A stretch of DNA of 64,000 nucleotides from Lewinellaceae bacterium (GCA_020636075.1 JACJYO010000006.1:1-64000), one strand, 5' to 3'. Positions 36,001 through 44,762 are shown, numbered from the stretch's first letter. The notes: generated from the letters alone by a model not told the origin. A program made the numbers and translations.

Positions 36001-36799
36001 GCCGTTCGCCGGGCGATACGACCACAACTTCCGCTTCCACGGCACCAAGCTGGAATGGATTGGGATACAGTGGCGCAGGCACAAACATGGTGGTCAGCGC
36101 AGTTGGTTTGGAGGTGTTCAGGGTGAGCTGGCCATCAATTTCCAGGGCGTAAACGCCTTCGATGGCGTTGTTGGGTTTGGTGCTGGTTGTTTCCCAGGTT
36201 CCGGTGGTTTCGATATTCGTCGGGTCGGCAATAGAGCCGGCGTTCGTGCGCAGGTAAACCGTGGTGCCTTCCGGGACTTTTTCGACATTGAACGTACGGG
36301 AAAAACCGGATTGGCGATCGCGTTCCACATATTCTGGGCGTTCGTTGATGCGAATGCGCTGGCCGTCAGATAAAACCAGATCATACATGATTTCAGCCTG
36401 CCCGCCATCGAGGTACCGGTGGCCTTTGTAATCGGTTTGCGGCTGCTCGGGCTTCCCGTCGCGCACCACGGTCCAGGGCTGTGGATACGCATTTTCAAAC
36501 CAGGCATTTCCAATCGAAAGGGGCTGCGGGCCATGCCGCATGGTGTACACCGCGCCATTGAAGTCGACCCCGCCCGACCAGGCTTTGTACAGCGAACAAT
36601 TTTCGGTGGAGTAGGCGACCCAAAGTTTGTCGTTCAGCGCGAAGGTGATCATTCGGGGTTGCTTGTCCAGTACGGATCGAAATACCCAGGGGTCATTCGG
36701 TCGTTCGGGCGCCGGGGCGGCGGTGTGGCGGGCTGACCAGAAGTACAGGCCAATGAGCAATACAGCCAGAATGAGGTAAAAAGTACGGGAACTGAACAT
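33098..36799 (-). CDS. Secreted fusion: cytochrome c, PA14, glucose-dehydrogenase-like propeller and DUF1080 domain
   Basis: The 1233-residue product has an N-terminal signal/anchor helix (about 6-22). Residues about 40-270 are a beta-rich region I do not recognise. CRICH (about 278) marks a cytochrome c domain to about 350. A PA14 domain follows (about 385-515, LRLGSDDGSRLYLDGQLLIDNDG), then a soluble glucose/sorbosone-dehydrogenase-like beta-propeller (about 555-860, GLAYKDGYFYATLA...GRTPNG-type turns). The last 200 residues (WELLFDGKSIDKWRNY...SGIIYNVVED...GRISLQDHGDPVWYKNIKIRRL) are DUF1080 (3-keto-disaccharide hydrolase/laminin-G-like). The set suggests oxidation of a sugar with electrons leaving through the attached haem, and binding or cleavage of the resulting keto-sugar (inference). 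Confidence 0.85.
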   Translation of the reverse strand: MFSSRTFYLILAVLLIGLYFWSARHTAAPAPERPNDPWVFRSVLDKQPRMITFALNDKLWVAYSTENCSLYKAWSGGVDFNGAVYTMRHGPQPLSIGNAWFENAYPQPWTVVRDGKPEQPQTDYKGHRYLDGGQAEIMYDLVLSDGQRIRINERPEYVERDRQSGFSRTFNVEKVPEGTTVYLRTNAGSIADPTNIETTGTWETTSTKPNNAIEGVYALEIDGQLTLNTSKPTALTTMFVPAPLYPNPFQLGAVEAEVVVVSPGERLMAKSDCRICHNPKMQTVGPGYVQIAERYKKTATNVDMLAQKVVAGGSGAWGIAAMSAHPDLKLEDAKTIVGYILDLDEGEDDGEGSGIMTDLAAIPPSNWKAADSGASDNEMRPGLIAKLFKLQPNTQSLNEIDFKTNPVKTALAPNLDAGVIEFTPYKTDVGLQATGYLYLEKDDNVLLRLGSDDGSRLYLDGQLLIDNDGLHGTEMLDAEVALRAGYHPLRVDYFQAGGGMAVQLKWARSSDPTMQVIPTTNFSHRANLEEQSLPIFSSANAGIPGDGLALTDVHPSYDLSQARPDAFLPKIGGMSFLSDGRMVVSTWDPMGGVYILSNVESGNPKKIKVKRIAKGLAEPLGLQVVDDTIYVLQKQELTRLVDTDGDEIIDEYQCVAKSWRTSANFHEFAFGLAYKDGYFYATLAIAIMPGGASARPQIPDRGKVVQINRADGSLEFVARGLRTPNGVGLGPDSELFVADNQGDWLPASKILHVKSGAFYNSYAVDSIAVAGLPVQQPVVWLPQDEIGNSPTQPTVINDGPYKNQLIHGDVCYGGLQRIFMEKINGAYQGCVFRFTQGLEGGTNRLAWGPDGALYIGMIGNPGNWGQTGKLWYGLQRMKYNGKSTFEMLAARAKTNGLEIEFTEPLREGDGWEPGQYTVQQWWYKPTINYGGPKMDEMNLPVISATVSADRKKVFLEIPGIKPGNVVHVQLHDLPLSDLGHEIWTTEVWYTMNAIPENNSGTVEAHPVFPQVGDNELSAREKAAGWELLFDGKSIDKWRNYNKATLGTAWVINDHAIHLQTKALDGSEWQQRDGGDIVSVEEYQDFELELDWKIGPCGNSGIIYNVVEDSAKYQYVWQTGPEMQVLDNTCHPDARIIKHRAGDLYDLISCKYENVKPAGQWNHVRLVSKNGKVEHWLNNRKLVECDMNSPEWPKMIAGSKFKDMPGFGKARKGRISLQDHGDPVWYKNIKIRRL

Positions 36800-37022
36800 G
36801 AGCGAAGATGGAAAAATGAACAGAGCGTTTGAACTGAAAGTCTTGGAGACTTTCGAATGTGTGGTCTAATCCACAGTATAAGGCGAAAGTAGGTGAATGC
36901 GGAATTTTAGCAAAATTTGGGCATCGCAGGGAAGCTGATATTACTTGTGTTTTGCTCAATCAGCCTGTAAGGTATTTCCGTCAGTCAAAATAATTGGTTT
37001 CGCAGGACCGCTGAATTGATTA

Positions 37023-38192
37023 CTAAACTGCCGTCCCCCAATTCGGCAATTGATTCCAGGGGCGGACATTCCCCCGCGAACGGGACTGAGTATCCGTTCC
37101 GCCATAGATCACAAAACTGTGTTGTGCATCGAGCCCGGCGAGTTGATTAAAATAGTCCAGGCCGTCGAAGAAGGAATTGTTAAGTGTTCGGCCGGATTTG
37201 ATTTCGATGGGGTGCAGCTTTCCGCCGATATCAACCAACAAATCCACTTCATGTCCGCCACTATCCCGCCAAAAATAAAATTGAGGCCGGATGCCTTTGT
37301 TGAAAAACTGTTTCATCAATTCAGTGATAATGAAGTTTTCAAATAAGGCGCCTTTGGCAAAATGGTGATCCAGTTGTCCGGCATTTTGAATGCCAAGTAG
37401 TGAACATACCAGGCCGGTATCGTAAAAATACAGTTTGGCGGTTTTGCGAATACGTTTATTGTAATTTTCAAAATACGGTGGAAGCAGAAAAACCTGAAAT
37501 CCGGTTTGCAGGATGGACAACCAGCGGGCTACGGTTTTATGATCAACACCCAGCTCTGTACCGATTTGGCTGAAATTAACGACTTGTCCGACGCGGCCTG
37601 CGCACAGTTGTAAAAAGCGTTGGAAGGCTGATAGGTCCGATAAATTCACCACCTGGCGGGCGTCCCGTTCGGTGTACGTTTGAAGATAATTTGGATAAAA
37701 ATCCGGGGCTGCAATTCCCTGATCGTATAATCTGGGAAAAAAACCGTTAAAAAGATAGTGTTCGTAATCATAAGCTCCCCATGGCGTGGTTCGAAGTTCT
37801 TCAAATGAAAACGGCAGCAGATTAAACACCGAAACACGTCCGGCCAAACTTTGGGTGATTTTTTCCATGAAAAGGAAATGCTGCGACCCGGTCAACACAA
37901 ATTCGCCGTTTAGCCGGTGTTCATCCGCCAAAACCTGGATATACGAAAACAGTTGAGGAACATACTGTGCCTCATCGATGATAATCCCATTTTCGTGTCC
38001 CCGGAGAAAAGATTCCGGGTCCTCCTCCGCCAATGCCCGGCTTGGCGGGTGTTCGAGCGAAACATAGCGGTAATCGGGAAACAGCGCACGAACCAGTGTC
38101 GTTTTGCCCGACTGCCGGGGACCAGTGACACTGACTACCGGAAATTTGCCTGCCAGTTGAAGTATTTTTTCAGAAATAGCGCGCTGGACCAT
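37023..38192 (-). CDS. AAA_14/DUF4143 ATPase
   Basis: The 389-residue protein has a Walker A motif VTGPRQSGKTTLVR near residue 21-34, a Walker B-like GIIIDEAQYVP near residue 70, then an AAA core ending TGSQHFLFMEKITQSLAGRV. The C-terminal half is DUF4143, with the winged-helix-like SQIGTELGVDHKTVARWLSILQ and the PD-(D/E)xK-like HEVDLLVDIGGKLHPIEIKSGR. This family is common in Bacteroidota and archaea; its role is not settled. An 18-bp inverted repeat sits just ahead of the start codon and may control it. Confidence 0.9.
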   Translation of the reverse strand: MVQRAISEKILQLAGKFPVVSVTGPRQSGKTTLVRALFPDYRYVSLEHPPSRALAEEDPESFLRGHENGIIIDEAQYVPQLFSYIQVLADEHRLNGEFVLTGSQHFLFMEKITQSLAGRVSVFNLLPFSFEELRTTPWGAYDYEHYLFNGFFPRLYDQGIAAPDFYPNYLQTYTERDARQVVNLSDLSAFQRFLQLCAGRVGQVVNFSQIGTELGVDHKTVARWLSILQTGFQVFLLPPYFENYNKRIRKTAKLYFYDTGLVCSLLGIQNAGQLDHHFAKGALFENFIITELMKQFFNKGIRPQFYFWRDSGGHEVDLLVDIGGKLHPIEIKSGRTLNNSFFDGLDYFNQLAGLDAQHSFVIYGGTDTQSRSRGNVRPWNQLPNWGTAV

Positions 38193-38209
38193 CTGGCAAA
38201 GGTAATTCT

Positions 38210-38248
38210 TTCGTGCAAATTGGGAATGACATTCCCGATTTGCACGAA
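38210..38248. promoter_or_regulatory. 18-bp inverted repeat upstream of the DUF4143 ATPase gene
   Basis: TTCGTGCAAATTGGGAAT (38210-38227) and ATTCCCGATTTGCACGAA (38231-38248) form an 18-bp stem with one mismatch and a GAC loop. It ends 17 bases before the start codon at 38192 on the minus strand, a place that suits an operator or a translation-blocking hairpin. Confidence 0.45.
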
Positions 38249-38385
38249 TTGTTTATCTGCCCAGAAAGGCCTGCACACATAATATAGACAAATAAAGCCC
38301 GCCGGAGTACAACTAGTTCCGTTGAAAAAGTTGCTCACGGCGGGCTAAAAGAACATCCAGTTTCTTAATTCGACAAACAAAAGCG

Positions 38386-39936
38386 TTATTCGGAGCCGTC
38401 GTTTTTGGCTACGTTAATGGAATAATTTGCAACCTGAATACCTTGCGCTGTACCGACTTCAGCATCGAAGCGCCAGTGAATTCCCCCGTAAACCCTCGAG
38501 ATGGCAGCCTCAAGTGCCCAGTTGCGGAAAATCAGGCCTTCCTCCGGAAAAATATAACTCAGTACTTCGGCGCCTGCTGCCGAAAAAACGCTGTGTCCGG
38601 AAGTATAACTTGGGAAATTTGGTGTGCCGGCAATGGTTTTAAAGCCGGGAATGAGGTTTATCGGCCGCGGATAGTGGTAGTAGTATTTTGCATCCCAACA
38701 ACTAATTCCCCCGTCCATCATAGCCATGTTCAGGTAGGCAAATGCCCGGGCTGTGCGCAGGGGATTCAGTTTGTATTTGATGATGTATTCTTTGGCAATT
38801 CGGTTCCAATGTCCTGGCGGGGTATAGGTACCCAGGCCGTCCTGCCAGAAATTGGCAATGCGCCGCCATTCACTAGTCATATTATCGGCAAAATGTTTGA
38901 GTTCCTGTTCATTTTCAAGATACTCGGGAGAGCCGGGTGTCGGCGGAACCGGAGGCCGTACTTCTTCCACCGTGGGCACATTCCACATGGTCACCTGGCC
39001 GAACAGCGGCGTCAGGCCGACCGGGCGGGGCGGTGATTCCACATTGTCCCATTTCCAGCCGAAACGGTCAAAGGCTGCGGTTTTGATCGAGTCGGAAACC
39101 GTTTTGGGGCATTGCGCCTTGCTCATGCCATCTGTTTTTGCCCGGTTTAGTGCAATTTTTGCGACTTCCTCTCCAATGAATGCACCGGCATCAATATCAC
39201 TTTGCACATTAACGCCAGCCCAGGTGAGGCTGGCCATATGCTCAGCCGCTTTTTCTGCCAGATAGTCTTTTTCCAAGGGAAACATGGCCGAAAGAATATC
39301 CCGGGAAGCGGCAGCCACTACAGCGCCATCGGCGGGATAGGAAGGCAACTGGTTATCGGTATATGCAGCCGGAATACTGTTGTCTACCGCGTACGGCGCC
39401 GGACGGTTGTGGGTAAATTTGTAGTGCCAGGCAGCGATCAGACCGTCAAACTGGGCAACACTCAAATAAGCCAGTGCCCGCACGGCATACGGCGGGTGGG
39501 CAAAGGGGAAATTCGGCGTAGCGCCCGGGTCGGCGGGGTTCGGCAGGGTGTAACTGCCGTCCTCGTTTGGGCCGGGGATGAGGTTGTATTTCGCTACGAG
39601 TTCGAGGGCGATCTCATTCCAGCGCAGGGTCGGGTTGTTGGTCCAGTAGGCAATAGCTGCCACCTCCTCGGCCGTTCTGTTTGTAGCGGCCAGGCGCAGG
39701 ACAGCCAGCTCATCCTGGTAAGCCGTTGAGTTTACATCTGCCGGTGCAGGCACCGTTATCTGATCGGGGGAGGTCAGGAGCACGGGTTTCCAACTGCCGC
39801 CATTTGCGTCGAGGCTGGCGTATGCATAGGCAGAATAATCGGCTCGCGTAGGCAGGTCTTTTTCACAGGACAGGGTGAAAACCGCACTAACGGCAATGCC
39901 TGCCAGCACTATGGAGAAACGTACAATCTTGTTCAT
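38386..39936 (-). CDS. Vanadium-dependent haloperoxidase/PAP2-type lipoprotein
   Basis: The 516-residue product has a lipoprotein signal (lipobox TLSC near residue 24). The vanadate site of the haloperoxidase/acid-phosphatase superfamily is complete: K-x6-RP in KYYYHYPRP, PSYTSGHS (SGH triad), and SRVYGGIHWRFD (SRxxxGxHxxxD) near the C-terminus. It belongs to the periplasmic bacterial members, which either oxidise halides with hydrogen peroxide or act as phosphatases; sequence alone does not separate the two. It precedes, by 21 bases in the gene order on the minus strand, nothing further downstream, and follows an outer-membrane protein gene of opposite position (its upstream neighbour on the right is 39958-40884). 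Confidence 0.9.
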   Translation of the reverse strand: MNKIVRFSIVLAGIAVSAVFTLSCEKDLPTRADYSAYAYASLDANGGSWKPVLLTSPDQITVPAPADVNSTAYQDELAVLRLAATNRTAEEVAAIAYWTNNPTLRWNEIALELVAKYNLIPGPNEDGSYTLPNPADPGATPNFPFAHPPYAVRALAYLSVAQFDGLIAAWHYKFTHNRPAPYAVDNSIPAAYTDNQLPSYPADGAVVAAASRDILSAMFPLEKDYLAEKAAEHMASLTWAGVNVQSDIDAGAFIGEEVAKIALNRAKTDGMSKAQCPKTVSDSIKTAAFDRFGWKWDNVESPPRPVGLTPLFGQVTMWNVPTVEEVRPPVPPTPGSPEYLENEQELKHFADNMTSEWRRIANFWQDGLGTYTPPGHWNRIAKEYIIKYKLNPLRTARAFAYLNMAMMDGGISCWDAKYYYHYPRPINLIPGFKTIAGTPNFPSYTSGHSVFSAAGAEVLSYIFPEEGLIFRNWALEAAISRVYGGIHWRFDAEVGTAQGIQVANYSINVAKNDGSE

Positions 39937-39957
39937 GACAGTAGTGTTTGATGGTTT

Positions 39958-40884
39958 TTAAATTTTGAAAACATAGGTGAGGCCAAACCCAAAGCCGGTA
40001 GTCTGGCCAACATTCCGGCCTTGGATTACCCGGTTGAAATAGCCCAATACACCTAAGCCTTTGGGTTTATTGAAATAATACTGGGCGGAGGCGCCGACCA
40101 GGTTTTCAACCGTTTTGTTGGTGGGTTGCGGGGCGTTGTAGAACCGGATATCGTCGCCGGACACGGAATGGACACCGCTGAAACCGGCCTCCACGCGCAG
40201 GGTATATTTGAAAAACCACTTACCGAGCGCGGCGTGGTAGTTCCAGGCATTCGGTACATCCATCCAGGGGGTGTAGTAACTCCCGTTGTTGTAGTAATAG
40301 TCGCGTTCGGCTTCCGTTTGGCCGCGCCAGAGGTGGGCTAAAGCAGTGCGTGCGTACAAACCATTATCCAGTTCATATTGGATAATCCCGCGCAGGCTGA
40401 GTTCCGGCGCACCAAAACCAAGGCTGTACGGCCGGTAGTCGGAGAGGTAGTTGCTCACCGGCATGGAGAAGCCCAGCGTGGAGATCAGGGCCAGTTTGCC
40501 TTTGCCGAGTTGTTTGTTCAGAAACCGGTATTTGAGGGCGATACTCAGATCCTGCAGACCATTGGCGCCGTTGAATTTGCCACCGTTAGGTTCGGTGGAA
40601 TGTGTTTCAACATAGGGCAGACCAGCGATCAAATTGAGCTGCCCTACAACGCCGTAGGCAAACATGGCCAACCCAGAGTTGCGGGAAACTGTTTCGATAG
40701 TTCCGTTTTTCCGGAGTTTGGCGCCTTCCCAGTATTGGTCGAAGGAACCGTGATCGTAGAGCAGTACTCCGCAAAATTGCCGGGGCTCCATCATAATGGC
40801 GTCCGAAGGGGTTTGGGCTTTTACCCTTGGGGCAAAAAGCGGTAGAAGTGCCAGTATGCATACCGGCAGTATATTATGTTTCAT
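39958..40884 (-). CDS. Outer-membrane beta-barrel-like protein
   Basis: The start at 40884 gives a signal peptide (MKHNILPVCILALLPLF..., ending VKAQ) and 308 residues. The protein is rich in aromatic-ended alternating strands (GVVGQLNLIAGLPYVE; FGAPELSLRGIIQYEL; TTGFGFGLTYVFKI) and ends in a hydrophobic strand with terminal Ile, as in outer-membrane barrels. It resembles the phenol-degradation/transporter-type porins. It lies 21 bases ahead of the haloperoxidase-like lipoprotein and is probably co-transcribed with it, perhaps letting its substrate through the outer membrane (inference). Confidence 0.75.
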   Translation of the reverse strand: MKHNILPVCILALLPLFAPRVKAQTPSDAIMMEPRQFCGVLLYDHGSFDQYWEGAKLRKNGTIETVSRNSGLAMFAYGVVGQLNLIAGLPYVETHSTEPNGGKFNGANGLQDLSIALKYRFLNKQLGKGKLALISTLGFSMPVSNYLSDYRPYSLGFGAPELSLRGIIQYELDNGLYARTALAHLWRGQTEAERDYYYNNGSYYTPWMDVPNAWNYHAALGKWFFKYTLRVEAGFSGVHSVSGDDIRFYNAPQPTNKTVENLVGASAQYYFNKPKGLGVLGYFNRVIQGRNVGQTTGFGFGLTYVFKI

Positions 40885-41097
40885 TGAATAATCAGATTTA
40901 AGAATGACAGAATAGGTCATTATTGCCCAAGTCGTTCCCGTTTAGGGAAGCAGCATTTAAATTATTTCCCAGCCTGATACTTAGGAAACCCTCCGATGAA
41001 GCGCATCGAAAGGTTTGAAATAAAACAGCTAGTCCCCAATTTGAAGTGGAGTGGGCAGTAATAAATGGTAAATTCGGGTTAAGAACCTGGACAAGTT

Positions 41098-41622
41098 CTA
41101 AGCCATACGGGGCGGCGGATAGGGAACAGGGCAATCGCCGGTTGGCATACAGTTCAGGGGCAGGAATCCTGATGCATGGCGTTTGCTGAGTGGAGTAGCA
41201 AATAAGAAACCGGATGTGTCAAAAAAGAAATCCGAAAATAGTTGGACCAAAATGGATTCATCGCAGGGTATACCCTCGGTTGCCTGTTGATTGTTGACCC
41301 AATAGGTGCATGTCGGTCTCTGGCCAATGGCGTAGCAATAGGTTTCGCCATCAATTTCTTTGGCCACAATCACCGGCGCACTGTAGCCCGTACGGCAAAC
41401 ATACCTTGGCTGATCTTCCCCCAGTAAAGTGACCTGAATATCAATACCGGTTTTCGCTTTTAACATGGTGGCTATGGCTTGTTCATGCGGCGTCATACGC
41501 GACTCGATCTCAACCGAGTATACCTGGCAAACATAGAGCCGGCCGGCCAGGTGTTGAAAACAGACAACCAGAAGGAGGAACCAGGCGAGTAAAAGCCGGA
41601 ATATGGAAGATGGTGTTTTCAC
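41098..41622 (-). CDS. Small secreted protein of unknown function
   Basis: The 174-residue product has a hydrophobic N-terminus (about 8-22, FRLLLAWFLLLVVCFQ) that acts as a signal peptide or anchor. The mature part carries six cysteines (including CRTGYS, CYAIGQRPTC, PC, NC, DC), suggesting disulfides, and a proline-rich end (CPVPYPPPRMA). I do not recognise a family. It is followed downstream by about 210 bases before the outer-membrane protein gene, so it is probably in its own transcript. Confidence 0.55.
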   Translation of the reverse strand: MKTPSSIFRLLLAWFLLLVVCFQHLAGRLYVCQVYSVEIESRMTPHEQAIATMLKAKTGIDIQVTLLGEDQPRYVCRTGYSAPVIVAKEIDGETYCYAIGQRPTCTYWVNNQQATEGIPCDESILVQLFSDFFFDTSGFLFATPLSKRHASGFLPLNCMPTGDCPVPYPPPRMA

Positions 41623-41809
41623 ATTGTGCCGAAAAACAAATCAATTGGACAATTGGGTGAACAACCGGGCAAAATTGCGCTTTTTTGCCCGGGTTAGCAG
41701 CAATTTTCCTGCCAGTAACATAGAAAGGGTATTCGCCAAAAAAGGATACTGGCCGGATGTTTAATTGTTTTCGCGGCGGAGGTGCTTTCGCGTTCGTACT
41801 ATTGCCACC

Positions 41810-43108
41810 TCACAACAACATCCCCGCCACCGTAGCCGTAAGAAAACAGGCCACCGACCCGCCAATGAGCGACCAATAGCCCAACTGCGTAAGCGCTTTA
41901 CGTTGGTTGGGCGCCAACGTACCGATGCCGCCGATTTGAATGCCGATGGACGCGAAGTTGGAAAAACCACACAGGGCGTACAAGGCGATAATTTCGGCTT
42001 TCAGGCTCATAGCGCCGCTGGTTTGCATTTCACCCATGGCGCCGTATGCGACAAATTCATTGATCATGGTTTTCATGCCGAGCAATTGCCCGACGAGCAT
42101 GCTGTCGGCCCAGGGTGTGCCGAGCAGCCAGGCCAATGGAGCGAATACCAGCCCCAGCACATAAGTAAACGTGAGGCCTTCGAAGCGTCCGCCGGTAGCG
42201 GTGGCGATCTGCTCGTTCAGTCCGGTCCAGTGCCCTACTGTGTGCTGCAATACCCAGTTGAGCATAAACACCAGCGATGTGAACACGATCAGCATGGCGC
42301 CTACGTTGACAGCCAGCTTCAGGCCGTCGGTGGTGCCTTGGGAGAGCGCGTCGAGCAGGTTGTCGCCGGGGCGTGTGTCGGTATGGGTGAGTTTTTCGAT
42401 CTCCTGTTTTTCTGTTTCCGGGATCAATATTTTGGCACAAACAATAGCCGCCGGCGCCGACATGATGGACGCTGCCAGCAAGTGCCGCGCGAAGAGCAGT
42501 TGTTGCGCCGGATCATCGCCGCCGAGAAAGCCCACATAGGCGGCAAACACACCTCCGGCAATGGTCGCCATGCCGCCGGTCATCAGGCACATGATTTCCG
42601 ACCGCGACATGCCGGCCAGGTAAGGGCGAACGATAAGCGGGGCTTCCGTTTGGCCGATAAATACATTGGCCGCGGCAGCCAGACTTTCCGGGCCACTCAT
42701 GCCCATGCTGCGCGTGAGCACCCAGGCAATGCCGTAAACGATTTTTTGCAAAATGCCGAAGTAAAACAAGGCGGCCGACAAGGCGGAGTAAAACATCACG
42801 GTAGGCAGCACCCGGAAGGCGAAGATGTAGCCAAAGCCTTTGTCGCCGGTGGCCAGGTCGCCAAACAGGAACCGGGCGCCCTCTTCCGACCATTTGATGA
42901 TGTAGGTAAACACCTTGGCAAACTCGTCGAATGCCCAACTCACGCCGGGAACTTTTAGCACCAGAATAGCAAATACCAATTGAAGTCCAATACCGGAAGC
43001 AACCAGACGCCAATTGATGGCTTGACGGTTGCGGCTCAGGGCGTAGCAAATTCCTAAAAGTGCGACTATTCCGAGCAGGCCCCGGCCGATATTGATGAGT
43101 AATTCCAT
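41810..43108 (-). CDS. nupC: Concentrative nucleoside transporter (CNT/NupC family)
   Basis: The start at 43108 (MELLINIGRGLLGIVALLGI) gives 432 residues, usual for bacterial NupC; the nine codons upstream belong to the leader. The sequence has the CNT pattern: an N-terminal three-helix bundle, the Nup gate region around SLAAAANVFIGQTEAPLIVRPYL, and GFSNFASIGIQIGGIGTLAPNQR near the C-terminus. It imports nucleosides with sodium or protons across the inner membrane. It is divergent from uridine kinase, which traps imported uridine and cytidine as nucleotides, so the pair forms a salvage unit. Confidence 0.92.
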   Translation of the reverse strand: MELLINIGRGLLGIVALLGICYALSRNRQAINWRLVASGIGLQLVFAILVLKVPGVSWAFDEFAKVFTYIIKWSEEGARFLFGDLATGDKGFGYIFAFRVLPTVMFYSALSAALFYFGILQKIVYGIAWVLTRSMGMSGPESLAAAANVFIGQTEAPLIVRPYLAGMSRSEIMCLMTGGMATIAGGVFAAYVGFLGGDDPAQQLLFARHLLAASIMSAPAAIVCAKILIPETEKQEIEKLTHTDTRPGDNLLDALSQGTTDGLKLAVNVGAMLIVFTSLVFMLNWVLQHTVGHWTGLNEQIATATGGRFEGLTFTYVLGLVFAPLAWLLGTPWADSMLVGQLLGMKTMINEFVAYGAMGEMQTSGAMSLKAEIIALYALCGFSNFASIGIQIGGIGTLAPNQRKALTQLGYWSLIGGSVACFLTATVAGMLL

Positions 43109-43212
43109 GCTGTGACGTTTTTCGTGTTGCGGCAATATTAAGCGCGGCTAAATGTACGCCATGGGGCCGGACTGCAAAAATTTTTACTCAAAAGGCTACT
43201 TTTACGCCGGTT

Positions 43213-43375
43213 CACCACGGAGGCATGGAGGACACGGAGTTTCCCCGCCTGCGGCGGAGAAAATTTGGACAGGATTACCAAGATTAACATCCTTGTTTCT
43301 TGTAAATCCTGTTGATCCTGCCCATTTAAAAAACCGCCGAAGGCGGAAATTCGTGTCCTCCGTGTCTCCGTGGTG
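43213..43375. repeat. Inverted repeat of the CACCACGGAG type in the nupC-udk gap
   Basis: CACCACGGAG-GCATGGAGGACA at 43213-43234 is matched in inverted orientation at 43354-43375 (20 of 22 positions). Between the arms lie a smaller CCGCCTGCGGCGG palindrome and TCCTGTTGATCCTGCC. The arms resemble the dispersed intergenic CACGGAG repeats seen in many genomes. The 320-base gap holds no gene that I can support. Confidence 0.6.
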
Positions 43376-43428
43376 CAATTAAATTCACGTATTCATTCAT
43401 TGCCTCACTTACTCATTGCCTCATTGAA

Positions 43429-44058
43429 ATGAAACCCTTTCTTATCGGCATCACCGGCGGCAGCGGCAGCGGCAAAACAACTTTTATCCGGCAATTGCAG
43501 GAGCGCTTTGCTCCGGGCGATCTGTGCGTGGTTTCGCAAGACGATTACTATTTGCCCCGGGAAGCACAGCACACCGATCAGCGGGGAGAGAAAAATTTTG
43601 ACCTGCCCAAGTCGTTTGACAAAAAAGCATTTCGGAACGACCTCGAGCAGTTGTTGAATGGCGAGCCGGTTTCACGTCCGGAATACACCTTCAACAACCC
43701 GAAAGCTACGCCGCGCATGCTGACCTTTCAGCCGGCGCCCATAATTATTGTCGAAGGCTTGTTTGTGTTTCATTACAAAAAAATTGCGCCGCTTTTCGAC
43801 CTCAAGGTGTTTATCAATGCCAAGGAGAACCTCAAGGTGATCCGCCGCATTTACCGCGATCAGGTGGAGCGCAATTACCCAATTGAAGACGTGTTGTACA
43901 AATACGAACACCACGTGCTGCCCGCCTACGAACAGTACATCCAACCTTACCGGGAAGACGCGGATATCATCGTGAACAACAACGATAACTTTGACAGGGG
44001 CCTTGATGTGCTGGTCGGCTATTTGAAGTTCAAACTGGAGCAGCTGAGATTAGATTAA
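43429..44058 (+). CDS. udk: Uridine kinase
   Basis: The 209-residue protein carries the Walker A P-loop GITGGSGSGKTTF (residues 8-20), SQDDYYLP with the catalytic Asp, the nucleoside-binding FDLPKSFD and the Walker B-like IIIVEGLFVFHY. RRIYRDQVERNY provides the lid arginines. Length and order match bacterial uridine/cytidine kinases. It phosphorylates uridine and cytidine with ATP or GTP in pyrimidine salvage. Divergent from nupC. Confidence 0.93.
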   Translation: MKPFLIGITGGSGSGKTTFIRQLQERFAPGDLCVVSQDDYYLPREAQHTDQRGEKNFDLPKSFDKKAFRNDLEQLLNGEPVSRPEYTFNNPKATPRMLTFQPAPIIIVEGLFVFHYKKIAPLFDLKVFINAKENLKVIRRIYRDQVERNYPIEDVLYKYEHHVLPAYEQYIQPYREDADIIVNNNDNFDRGLDVLVGYLKFKLEQLRLD

Positions 44059-44135
44059 AAAAAATGTGTTGCAGCTTGTTCAAAACCAACCTGGCCCTGT
44101 GTGTTTTCGTTAAATTTGTAAAAACTAGGGACACC

Positions 44136-44735
44136 ATGCAAAAGGAACATGCCGTCGAAAAAGAAGCCGTTGCCCCCGGTACCACAAAGCGATACATTGC
44201 TCAGGATATTGAGCAAATGCCCATTGGCCCACCATATTACGAGCTCATCAACAACCGCCTGGTTGAGGAAGCATCGCCGGAAATTCCACATCAATACAGC
44301 TCAATGAGCCTGGCAACCAGCCTGTTTGCATTTGTTGAGGAAAGGCAACTCGGGCTTGTCCTGGAAGCCCCCATGGATGTCACGCTCGACGACGACAATG
44401 TTTTTCAACCCGATATACTTTTTATTTCCAACGAGCGCCTGGGCATTATCCGGGACGGCCGGAAAATCAAAGGCGCCCCCGACCTGGTGGTCGAAATTTT
44501 ATCCACGAATAAAAAATACGATCAGGAGGAGAAAAAGTACATCTACGAACTGCACGACGTACGCGAGTTCTGGCTGGTCGATGTAAAGAAAAAACAAGTG
44601 GAAGTGTTTGAGAATGTGCGCAAAGAATTTGTCCGCCGGCAAAAAGCCCATGTTGGTGAAACCGTGCAATCCCTGATCTTACCGGACTTCTCGATCGATG
44701 TTGCCTATTTGTTCCGGGAAATACCGGGCCAATAA
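44136..44735 (+). CDS. Uma2-family (DUF820) putative nuclease-like protein
   Basis: The start at 44136 (MQKEHAV) gives 199 residues; an upstream frame from 44064 is less likely because its leader is Cys/Phe-rich and unlike the family. The restriction-endonuclease-like core is visible: YYELINNRLVEE, then QPDILFISNERLG (Asp), GAPDLVVEILSTN (the Glu of ExK) and REFWLVDVKKKQVEVFE (Lys). Uma2 proteins are numerous in cyanobacteria and Bacteroidota and are thought to be PD-(D/E)xK nucleases without a settled role. It lies between uridine kinase and an MFS gene, probably in the same transcript. Confidence 0.85.
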   Translation: MQKEHAVEKEAVAPGTTKRYIAQDIEQMPIGPPYYELINNRLVEEASPEIPHQYSSMSLATSLFAFVEERQLGLVLEAPMDVTLDDDNVFQPDILFISNERLGIIRDGRKIKGAPDLVVEILSTNKKYDQEEKKYIYELHDVREFWLVDVKKKQVEVFENVRKEFVRRQKAHVGETVQSLILPDFSIDVAYLFREIPGQ

Positions 44736-44762
44736 TTCCCCGCTACCGCCGTACTTTTGCGG

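Noticed and set aside
43152..43382. A 76-codon frame between nupC and udk
   Set aside because: It runs through an inverted intergenic repeat and shows no protein-like features.
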